DNA of 64,000 nucleotides, taken from positions 43,013,391-43,077,390 of the forward strand of contig CM060193.1 in the NCBI GenBank assembly GCA_030549335.1, read 5' to 3'. The DNA is from Pontederia crassipes. Lineage: Eukaryota > Streptophyta > Magnoliopsida > Commelinales > Pontederiaceae. Below, one piece after another: positions 11,834-21,203 of the stretch (position 1 is its first letter; each line of letters opens with the position of its first letter). Both the position numbers and the translations under genes were made by a program. The notes below the pieces were generated by a model. It did no database searches. It was not told the DNA's origin and was given only the letters and a program-made list of their open reading frames with translations.

Positions 11834-13137
11834 AAGTTTATCTTTCATTTTCTTGTATTAGGCCCTATACCTCGTTATTTAATGGAAAAAAAGAATGTTC
11901 ATTCTTAAATGGACGATATGAAATAAAATCAACAGCTACCAATTAAAAAAGTATGGAATTTGTGGGTAAAAGAAACTGTAGCTAATTAAGGTGGAGAAAG
12001 TAGCATTCATTTATGTGAATTAGCATACACCTAACAGACACGAACTTAATTAATTGCTTTTTTCTTGTTGACATTTAAGCAAGATCTATATCGAATTTAT
12101 AATCAGTACAAATTTATTTAGTCGAAAAAAACTAAAAATAAATGAACCTTAAATTTTTTTATTTAATTATTTTATTTATATCTATCGTATATGTTATTCT
12201 TACTTTCATAAATTTTAATCTAATAATCTAATGTTATGTGATGAATCTAATCCTATACTATCTTTCATCAAAATTAAATTTCATTATTATAAGAATTATA
12301 GTATATTTTAATAAAATATTTTACTTAATTAAGATCAAAGATATATTTATTATTTTAGTATTTTCTAAAGAACGTATCATATTGTACCTATAAATATATA
12401 TTATATGTGAACATATGAATAAAATATTAATGGTCGATGTTTAATTAATATATATATAAACATAATATTTGTGAAAAAATATTATTTTATATTTAAAAAT
12501 TTATTGATAGGATCTTACGATCCGCGAATGTCCTTAAGAAAGTGATTATGCGGCTATAATTAGAACAACATGAAAAATTCATCCTTTAATAATGAAGGAA
12601 ACTTCGATGATGGCAATCTCTCTCTGTGGGCAATTGGAACAAATTAATAATGGATTAAGTAGCCAATCAAGTTTACAAAGAGAAGAGAGAAGGCATAAGA
12701 AAAAAAACAAAAGGAAAGAAAGAGAGAGAAAGATGAATGAGTTCTTCTAACAACAAAGGTTTACATAGCAGACGAATGGTAGTTGTTTGGACGGCATTAT
12801 TTTATTTTTTGTTTTTTTTTGTTTTCCTCTTTATTATATATATAATATTAAATGCTCGACGATCGAGGAAGGGATGTCATTTTCTTGCTTCATTAGATTA
12901 CTATTTATTAGCACTCCTTGGCTTTGTCTTCTTCTAGCCATGTAACTTTAGTGGTTAAATAGCCCAATAATGCTAAGTAGTAGACCCTAGAAAAATTATT
13001 TGTTTATGATTATTTCTTTTAGGGTAAGACATTACGGCTAACTAATAAACAATTTTGAGCTTATGAGTTACCAGCATCAATGAAATAGGGTTCTATAGTT
13101 TGGCCCGTTCAATATTACAAACTAAGATTATTATTAA
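11834..13137. other. AT-rich intergenic DNA
   Basis: Apart from the small frame at 12737-12937 nothing gene-like is visible. The stretch 12060-12500 is very AT-rich. Confidence 0.5.
12737..12937 (+). CDS. possible small membrane protein, 66 aa, unrecognised
   Basis: The frame opens after a purine-rich leader (gagagag/aaaagaaag, 12685-12733) and encodes a short polar N-terminus (MSSSNNKGLHSRR), one long hydrophobic stretch at residues 18-38, a basic patch NARRSRKG, and a second hydrophobic tail at residues 49-66. I do not recognise a family, and it has no CLE, RALF or DVL motif. The hydrophobic stretch partly reflects T-rich low-complexity DNA, so this may be a chance frame. Confidence 0.15.
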   Translation: MSSSNNKGLHSRRMVVVWTALFYFLFFFVFLFIIYIILNARRSRKGCHFLASLDYYLLALLGFVFF

Positions 13138-13502
13138 GGGAAATATGAGCGTGTGAAGCGCGTGTAAAGCGACTTTAGACATATTTTTCTTTAATTTTTT
13201 CGATATCTTTCTTTACTAATAGCTTAAAGAATCATTCATGTTAACAAAAAATAGTTTTATAATATTAGAAGTTATATAAAATGTTTATATCCATTATGAC
13301 GAATAATAATGTGCAGAAGTTCATCAAAATTTAAAAATGATGAAAATAATTATTATTAATAATTTGAATCATATATTTGTTATCCTCGGTGACCCTCCAA
13401 ATTATCAACGAAGAAAGATGTCGAGAAAAATAAACATAAATATGTCTAAGGCCGCTTCACACGCGCTTCACATGGAAAGCGCTTCACACGCTCATTAAAC
13501 CC
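13138..13502. mobile_element. long-TIR MITE, copy 2
   Basis: A 365-bp foldback. The left arm carries gagcgtgtgaagcgcgtg and the reverse complement of the right arm carries gagcgtgtgaagcgctttcc, and both arms continue into cgatatctttctt and ttaacaaaa-type sequence. The overall order and wording match the MITE at 4343-4721, but with many substitutions and a different outer motif, so the copies are old relative to each other. Confidence 0.75.
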
Positions 13503-13844
13503 TTAAATCAAGATTGATTGACTCTAACGCTTAACGGGTATTAGTGATTTCAGATTTGAATTTTGGAGACGTTATAATTAGTTGAAATCTTAATAATCTC
13601 GGACACCGAAGACTTTTTGTAAACTCGGGCCGACAAAAAAAAATATGATTAATGCTAAGGAAAAGACAACTGATTTCATAAGGGTGCCCATGTATCGTCG
13701 GATTAATGAAAAAAAATGTCCAAATTACGAAAAGAAAAAGAACCTATTGGATTAGATCATCCAAGTAGTCGATGAAGTTCTTGTGTTTTTTACAACAACT
13801 AATATCAATTATATTCTTATAAATATATATGTCTAAAATACTTT

Positions 13845-13945
13845 AAAAATAGTTCAGAGAAACTTTAAAAAATAATCCTAATAATGTTTCGAGAATGTTA
13901 AAATTATTAGGATTATTTTTTTAAAATTTTCTCTGAACTATTTTT
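13845..13945. repeat. near-perfect inverted repeat (hairpin), about 42-bp arms
   Basis: The left arm contains tagttcagagaaactttaaa and then taatcctaataat. The right arm is attattaggatta followed by a T-rich stretch and tctctgaactatttt. The loop is about 17 nt. Apart from a few bases the arms pair throughout. It could be a very small MITE or a small-RNA precursor; no known miRNA sequence was recognised. Confidence 0.75.
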
Positions 13946-14524
13946 TCCTCTAACTTCATCCCTAAATTTACTTGTTTCGCAAAGTGTTCTCTCTTCTATG
14001 TTTAAAATAAAATATTTTTTTTGGCAAGTCAAGAATATCAAATATTTATTTTTTAACTATTTTATAATATTTATTACATTTTTATTTCATTTTCTAAATA
14101 TTAAAATAGAGAATAGCTCATGGAAGGGCTTTTTATTTTTTTCATAAATAAAAAGTGAAATTAATAGAAAAACTAACTGAATTATATGAAAGGATTAGAG
14201 TGAAAATAGTGATAAAGTTTAGGTACATCGTACGATAAGTTTGTAGCTCAAAATTAAGCATAGAAAATTAGTATATTCAAGAAAGATTTAAGGAAATAAC
14301 TCAAATTGTTATAATACAATTCAACAAATACCCTCGAACTTTACACTATTTTCCAACTCAATTTTCTAACTTTATTTTGTAATGAAATTATCTTTCAACT
14401 ATTAACTTATTTCAGCTATTGTTCTTTTGATAGACTATCATTATTATCGATATTTTTATCAACGTCGTACCATTTTAAAAATAATAAAATAACATTAAAA
14501 TAATATTAAGTTTATAACAAAACA

Positions 14525-14720
14525 AAAAGGGCACCATCCCAGATCCTCTTCGCCCTCGCCAAGCTCACCGACCACAACACCCACCAAATTGTCGACGATG
14601 ACCTCGACCACATTGTCCTCTCCCTCCCCTCCGACGACATCCCCATGATGCTCAACGCACCCTACCACCCTCACCCCATTTCAGGATCCCGACGCCAAGA
14701 ATCCTTCTTGAGTTCTCGTC
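14525..14720 (+). pseudogene. GC-rich coding-like fragment, unrecognised
   Basis: The + frame reads as ordinary protein (ILFALAKLTDHNTHQI, then VDDDLDHIVLSLPSDDIPMM) with C-rich third positions, inside otherwise AT-rich DNA. It has no start codon, and both sides run into non-coding sequence. It looks like an exon fragment carried here by a transposon or left from a dead gene. I cannot name the parent. Confidence 0.4.
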
Positions 14721-14879
14721 TGCCAAAAGTGTTTCCGCCTCCTTGTGCTTCTTTGTGCTTGCTATGTTAACATTCTTGACATTTGACTCTGATATCCTGT
14801 TAAATTTGATATGCTGATCAACTTTTTTAAAAGTTTAAATTGTTAGAAAAATGGACATAAATGACTTTATATTCTTAAC

Positions 14880-16880
14880 AATTATGCATAAATGTTATTA
14901 AAAAAATATTGGAAGCATCACCATGACAGTATTGATTTATTAACTATCATCATTGACTAAAATATAAATTAATCTTAATGTTTATTTTTAAAAAAGGCTT
15001 AATGAATGTATTGCTGAGCTGTATGATATATTGTTATCAGACTAAAGAGATAAATATCATATTTTCCTAAAACAAAATTAAAATTAATGCATTATTGTCT
15101 CTTTCTTGAATTTACAATTTATTGCTATTCACTTTCCCAATGGAAAGCTTTCCATGTGCTTTTCATTGCATATCAGAGGTGCAATAAAAATCCAACATAC
15201 TCCATAAGCATATTGGAACCCAAAAAAATTGGAAAAAATTAAAAATTAGGAGCTCCAATACACCTTAGGACAAATTTCTAAATTCAAGGAAAACGACGCC
15301 ACTCAAATTAGGGCCCTACTAACAAAAATTTATAGAAATATATAGAGCCTATTTTTTATTTATATAATTAATTCATAAGTCATTATATTTTTATTACTAA
15401 AATCATATATCAGTTATAAAATTAAAATAGTTATATTAATTTTAATTTATTATATATTTTTAAAAATATTATTATATTACTAAAATAGCACCATGAAAAA
15501 TCATCCAAAAAGATCAATCTACTAGAAGGTGGATTCTTTTCCAAACGATTTTTATTTAAAAATTTGACTAAAAAATAGTGGGGTGATTTTTTATCAAAAA
15601 ATTGATCCAACCGGACCCACTTTCACCCATATTACATATTTATATTTTTCTGCGAAGTTTATTTGCATGGATTATTTATAAAAGTAAAGTGACAAGTGAA
15701 TAATGATAATTTCTATAAATTTCTTTATCTTAAAAAGATGTATATTAAGACTCCTTTTACTGGCAATAGTGGTAGTCTATTGAATGGTGAATGTCTTGCT
15801 TCTAAATAATTCCTCAACAACTAAAATCATAAAAGAAATTCCACAAATAGGTTCTTGGGATAAAATGAGATTAATTTTAGTGTAAAGAATCATATGGTTT
15901 TATAAAATGAAAAATAATTCACCAATTTTCTGATATATTTATTTAAGAAAATCTATTTTCCTTTGTTTAATTTTACATTTGAGATAATAATAAGTACTAT
16001 TCTATTCCAGAACCCTATAGTAATTTCATTTGATAAAACAACATTACATTTTTTTTTATAAATTTCAGTATGATTATTTAATAATTCTATATATTTGGTC
16101 AATGTGTAATTATATAATTTATGCACTAGTGGAAACTTTTACAATGCAATAAAACACATTTAAGGTGTAAAAATAATAATTTATCAATTATTATAGTATA
16201 AGTACATAGAACATTTTTATATATGTGTGTTCTTATCTAAATGAGATCAAAATTTTAATCAGATTAAAAAAAAGATTTTGTATGTCAATTCGGTTTTTTT
16301 CTGGCATTTATAATTCTTCTCCATAAACACTTATATTTTAATTTTTTTTTCTAAAGAGGACCATGCCCTTGTTTTTTAAAAATTAAATATATAACCTTTT
16401 GCGACATTTAATTAGTATATTTTACCAAATCATGCGACACATATTTCTTGTAATTTATACACACCACACTTCTCAATCTTCCTATCTGCTCAATCCCATC
16501 TATTCTGATGTCATCTGGTATACACATTATTGTATGTGAAACATTTTTCTATACTTGGATATAAGGCATGTTTAATTGAAAAAGAATTAATTGATTTCTT
16601 TTTTTTCTACTATAAGCATTTCAACCCCTCCAAGCTAGAGAAATTACAATATTAGTAAGTAAAGTTTATTTTTTTTCCTCCTCTGTTGTGACAAATTCTA
16701 GAATCACTAGCACAACAAATTTTAAATTTAAAAACTAGAAGAACAAGAGTGTCTTGCAACTTAATATTCTGCCAATTAATTCCCCCTTTCATGGATAACT
16801 AACTCTTTGAAATAAATGTTTGTGGACCATATAGTTCATTCTTTCCCTAACTTGTTTTTTCTCATGTCACCATAATAGAA
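14880..16880. repeat. tandem segmental duplication, copy A (about 2 kb)
   Basis: Long stretches recur in the same order at 16940-20330: agcatcaccatgaca (14909 and 16992), agagataaatatca, ttgctattcacttt, ggattatttataaaag, catatggttttataaaatga, atttatttaagaaaa, tcaatgtgtaa, gtgacaaattctagaatc, and the final ggaccatata / gaaccatata. This copy carries a 458-bp hAT-like insert (15174-15631) missing from the other. The boundaries are approximate. Confidence 0.8.
15174..15631. mobile_element. hAT-like MITE inside duplication copy A
   Basis: This segment is absent from the homologous place in copy B (near 17270), which marks it as an insertion. Its ends read cagaggtgcaa and, inward from the right, tatgggtgaaa. 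The flanks are ttgcatat (15166-15173) and ttacatat (15632-15639), an 8-bp duplication with one change, as expected of the hAT superfamily. It has no coding capacity. Confidence 0.6.
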
Positions 16881-17385
16881 TATATGATTTTTTTAAGAAA
16901 AAAGAAAATGAATAAATGTGAATCACCATTAATGAATATTGTATGAAGTAAGGTAATTATGAATAATATTTTATTTTAAAAAATACTCAAAGCATCACCA
17001 TGACATCATTGATTTAATAACGGTCACCATTAACTAAAATATAATTAAATCTTGCATGTTTATTTTTTCAAGGAAAAAATTTGGGCATAATGAATGTATT
17101 GGTGAGTTGTCCAATTGAATGATGATTTATTGCTATCATTATTAAAGAGATAAATATCAAATATTGTAAAACAAAACAAAATTAATGTATTATCATTTCT
17201 TTCTTTAATTGGCGAATTATTGCTATTCACTTTCAAAAGGTAAAACTTTTCATGTAATTTTTTATTGCATATTTATCTTTTTCAATTGATCTTGTCTGCG
17301 CGGATTATTTATAAAAGACAGTAAAAATTGAATAATGATAATTGTTATGAATTTCATTACCATATATAGTGGTAGCACTATGCAC

Positions 17386-18013
17386 CCACTACACCAGGGT
17401 CGTTCGATCTGAGATGGAGGGGCGAGATCAAAGGTGATGTAAATTGGCTCGGCGCACGGTTTAGAGTGGTTCGGACAGTGCGGTTCATGCCAGCTCGAGT
17501 GATGAACAGGAGGGAGGAGGGTGAGTGAGGACGAGCGGAGCATGGGGAGGGGGGATCCAACAACAATTTTGGTTCGACAAAGATTGTCCTCCCAGAAGGA
17601 GATGGCGACAAAGATGAGCTTGGCTACGAGGAAGGCAAAGACGAGATGGGTGAGGGCAATTTGGTCGAGGTCTTATCAGTCTCCCATGGAGAAATCGACC
17701 AAAATCGCGTGATAGAGAAAAAGGGGGTGTCTGCCTCCCTCAGTGAGCTCGCACGTGAGGAGGCCAATACCCCCCCTTTTTCACAGTTGTTGGCATGGCA
17801 GAGATGTGGCCCGCGAGAGGAGATGCACATGCTGGAATGGCTAACGCCAGAAGCCACGCATGCCAACGTCGGAAACCATGCTCGAACCCTTGCAAAGATG
17901 TTGCCTGCAGGAGGAGATGCGCACACTGGAACGGTCGCTCAAACCCCTACGCTGAACCGGGCGCGCCTTCATCATAGCCCTCTATCTTAGATCGAACAAC
18001 TTTGGAGTAGTCG
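17386..18013. mobile_element. TIR element with GC-rich interior
   Basis: The left end contains gtcgttcgatctgagatgga and the inverted right end contains gttgttcgatctaagataga, giving imperfect inverted repeats of about 33 bp. Copy A of the segmental duplication lacks this block. The interior is CpG-rich with the repeated phrase ggagatgc.cac..ctgga (17820 and 17910) and no recognisable protein. No convincing target duplication was found, so the superfamily is open. Confidence 0.6.
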
Positions 18014-18126
18014 ACACATCACTTTGTATGGCATGCTGAACCAATGAAAACATCATATTAATCTGAAGCACAACATTTTAATCTAATAGTTAAATTTAAA
18101 AGGGGACACGGTATCCCCCATATATA

Positions 18127-18162
18127 TACATACATACATACATACATACATACATACATACA
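18127..18162. repeat. (TACA)n microsatellite
   Basis: About nine tandem tetranucleotides followed by gtatgtatgtat, which is partly its inverse. Confidence 0.9.
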
Positions 18163-18454
18163 GTATGTATGTATAAAGTGTCTTTTTACTATCATTTTTT
18201 GTAGTTATTGAAGTGATGACTCTCTTAGCTTCTAAATAATTCTTTAATAAATAAAATCATAAGACAAAATCCACAATTATGTCTTGTGGTAAAATGATAT
18301 TCTTTTTTGAGAAAAGAGGCACTACTTAGCGTCCTGCGCTAAGCATGCTACTTACCATTATTGCGCACCATCGAATGCGATCTGACGGTGCATATTTTTT
18401 AACGCTTTAATATCCATTATTTGTGCTGTCTTGGACGGCCGAGATCGAACAGAG

Positions 18455-19234
18455 CAAGATTTTCAAACTCGAGAGACAACATAGACTTGTTTTATGTCTA
18501 GTAAACTCGAGACGTAAACTCGAAACGTAAACTCATAGCTTTATAAAATAAAAAATCATATTGTATACCCTAAAGAATTTTTTATAATTGTTTTCCTACA
18601 TCATTTTTTCAGTTTTAAAAACTTCAAAACCCACATATATATAAGATAAATGAATTACTAAGTCAAAACAGTAAGTAATAGTGCAATAACTAAGAACAAT
18701 GTAAATAGAATAAATTATGGATTGAAAAAAAGAAATAACTAAGTGTAAACTAAATGCTATAAAATAATCTAGACTTGCAATGCTCATCATTATACAAAAA
18801 ATGGCAACATGCCAGTTTAACTTATAGAATGATAGAATATTGAATTAACAAGTGATAAGAAATACTATTTGGTATTTCTGCAGTAGCGAGATGTACCTAA
18901 AAATAAGGATCTTCATTAACATAAATCTACCTTAAGTTATGAAGTATGTAAAAATAACATCAAAATATTAATTACCCACAAAGTATTAATTATCCATTTT
19001 TTTTATTTCCAATTATACCCCAAACTTCATTTAAATACCTAACTATAGCTATCTCCGAGTCTACCAATGATTGCACACGAGTTCACACGATTTTACTAAT
19101 TTTACGAGTCTACTCGTGAGTCTATGCGAGTTTACCACTGTCACCGATTCTGGACTGAGTTCACTTGATTTTGGGCTCTAGAGGTTTGAAATCGTCCGAG
19201 TTTACGAGTCCAACTCGCGAGTTTAAGAACCTTG
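18455..19234. mobile_element. hAT-like element nested in the Mutator-like element
   Basis: The left end is caagattttcaaactcgaga and the inverted right end is caaggttcttaaactcgcga. The flanks gaacagag (18447-18454) and gaatggag (19235-19242) agree at six of eight positions, consistent with an aged 8-bp hAT duplication. Both ends are full of cgagttta repeats. A related terminus lies at about 48400-48507 in the opposite orientation. Confidence 0.6.
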
Positions 19235-19845
19235 GAATGGAGGCCACTCTCTCTACCCTTCTTTTCCTCTCTCGCTCCGGTGCCCTCTCTTGACCCAGGC
19301 GGTTGGTGGTTCAGGCGAGGGCACCGGAGGCGATCCAGGCGAGCACGGTCTAGCGATCCACCTCTCTCTCTCTATCTCCCCTCTCCCTCCCTCCCTCCCT
19401 CTCCTCCTCCTCCTCCTCCTCCATCGGCTCCGGCAGCGACGCCTCCGCCAAGAAGAAATCGTGACCGAACTCCTCGATCCCTATCACCGAGACTCCATAC
19501 ATCTAGCGTTGTTGCTTACTATCACGGGCACCAGGTGTCCCCAGCTTCCGATCGTCCCCAATGCGAGAGAGAGAGAGAGAGAGAGATGGAGAGTGACGCC
19601 ATTCGTGTAGAGAGAGAGAGAAAGAGAGTCATGATCCGAGCACAGAGAGAAAGAGAGAAGCGACCGACGATGAAGGGTGAGGCGTTCATTGGCGATCGAT
19701 CGGGGGCAATCGACGATCTAGTCGGAGAGAGAGAGGGAGGCACAACTGCATCTAGAAAGGGACGAAAAAGAGAAAAAGGGCTGTCGGATGCCATCCGCGG
19801 CCCAGGTGTGCTCCACGGGCTGCTTAGCGCAGCGCCTCTTTTCTC
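19235..19845 (+). other. GC-rich captured region inside the Mutator-like element, no recognised gene
   Basis: A 213-codon frame opens at 19232, but it is made of Arg/Pro/Ser runs from CT and GA repeats (19360-19420, 19565-19640), which argues against a real protein. The sequence resembles the 5' leader and first exon of a GC-rich plant gene taken up by the transposon. The parent is not identified. Confidence 0.4.
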
Positions 19846-20330
19846 TTCTTTTTTAGGTCATATGGTTTTATAAAATGAAAAGATAATTCACCAATTTTTT
19901 ATATATTTATTTAAGAAAAACTATCTTCCTTTGTTTAATTTTACACTGATATACTAATAAATTTTATTCTATTTCACAACTGTATAATAATGTTATATGA
20001 TAAATCCTTGCATTATTAAAAATTTCAGTATCATCATTTAATAATTTATATATTTGATCAATGTGTAACTATATAATTCATGAATTAGTGGAAACTTTTT
20101 CCTATGCAATAAGAAGAGTTCAATTGAAAATAATCATTTGATTTTTTTTTCTACTAAAAACATTTCAACCAAGAGAAGTTATAATACCAATAAATATTTT
20201 TTTCTCCTCTGCTGTGACAAATTCTAGAATCTAATTAATTGTCCCTTAACTGATAACAAACTCTTTTCAATAAAGGCCTATGAACCATATACTTCCTTCT
20301 CTCTTTTGTTTTGAACATAAACCATATCTT

Positions 20331-21066
20331 TTACATGAGAAAAATAGGGCGCGACTCGACCTTTTCTAACTACTCCAAAAAGAGTAAAACTGAATTATAA
20401 ATAAACGAGGGAGAGAGAGATAGAGATAAAGGAGAGAGAAAGAAGAAGAAAAAAAGTATTGAAAATATAGTTTTTGACTGTTTAATTTGGTCCAAAACCA
20501 CATGTTTGTTCTCTACCTGAAAATGTTTGTTATCAAAACTGTTTTTTATCTCAACCGACGTCTAATTTTAGAGATCATCATCTTCGTCACTCGAAAAACA
20601 CAGGACAGTAAGCTCTCTCTCTCCCCCTCTATTCTCTCTCTCTCTCTTCCGGTACTAATTTTACAGTAAACGCAGCGAAAAAAACGGTTTGAAATTTCGG
20701 CGTTAATTTAAAATTTCCTATTAACCGACACCGGGATATCAAATAACGACGACATTACCACGTAACGTTTTTATTTCATACGATGATTAGCACATATCAG
20801 GGCAAGATGATGTACGTGTTGTAACCGAAAAGAAGGATCGTAAATAACGGCAACGTGGGTTATAATTCGGTCGAACGAATATAACGCTTCGGTTAGCGGT
20901 CAAAGACGTTGAGGCCTCCCCGTGCCGGTGTAACGGACGGGAGAGAAACGGAACGGTGACGCGGGCGGCATCCGCCGCGAGGGTATTCGAGTCATTTGAA
21001 TCCTGGGATAAAAAAGTAAATGAAAAAAAAGAACAATTAGAAAAACGAGGCCTCTGTCGGCATCGA
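20331..21066. promoter_or_regulatory. upstream region of the F-box/MYND gene
   Basis: No reading frame is convincing. CT runs (20610-20650), ccacgtaacg and acgtgt motifs, and ggtcaaagac (a W-box-like core read on the other strand) lie within 500 bp of the TATA box. These are short motifs, and function is an inference. Confidence 0.35.
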
Positions 21067-21075
21067 TATAAATAG
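21067..21075 (+). promoter_or_regulatory. TATA box of the F-box/MYND gene
   Basis: tataaatag stands 137 bp upstream of the first ATG (21204). Transcription would then start near 21095-21100, giving a leader of about 105 nt. Its placement supports 21204 rather than any further upstream start. Confidence 0.7.
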
Positions 21076-21203
21076 TCCTCTCCCTTGTCCTGCTCTTAGC
21101 ATCGCCTCCTCCGTTGCCCTCTTCCCTTGTTTCCTTCTCAGGGCTCTCGGAAGCGACTGGTATAAATTTTTCCAGCAGCAGAACAGAAGAAAGTGGGGGG
21201 ATA

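Larger units (their letters stand above)
13503..14879. other. AT-rich intergenic DNA with a hairpin and a coding-like fragment
   Basis: Apart from the inverted repeat at 13845-13945 and the GC-rich fragment at 14525-14720, no gene or mobile-element end is visible. Confidence 0.5.
18309..19845. mobile_element. Mutator-like element (Pack-MULE type), family 1 copy B
   Basis: The ends read gagaaaagaggcactactta on the left and, inward from the right, gagaaaagaggcgctgcgct, clearly related to the ends of the element at 2191-3407. A perfect 9-bp target duplication ttctttttt lies at 18300-18308 and 19846-19854. Removing the element restores continuity with duplication copy A. It contains a nested hAT-like element (18455-19234). 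The remaining interior (19235-19845) is CpG-rich with CT/GA runs, like a captured 5' gene region. No transposase is present. Confidence 0.83.
16940..20330. repeat. tandem segmental duplication, copy B, expanded by insertions
   Basis: Homologous to 14880-16880 in the same orientation. The extra length comes from a GC-rich TIR element (about 17386-18013) with the adjoining microsatellite, and from the Mutator-like element at 18309-19845. Directly after the second insert the match to copy A resumes with gtcatatggttttataaaatga. Confidence 0.8.

Noticed and set aside
19232..19873. 213-codon plus frame in the Mutator-like element
   Set aside because: Pro/Ser/Arg runs from CT and GA repeats; runs out of the transposon into flanking DNA before its stop.
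21114..21203. Upstream extension of the F-box frame to 21114
   Set aside because: Position 21114 is TTG, not ATG, and lies just after the expected transcription start; the first ATG is 21204.
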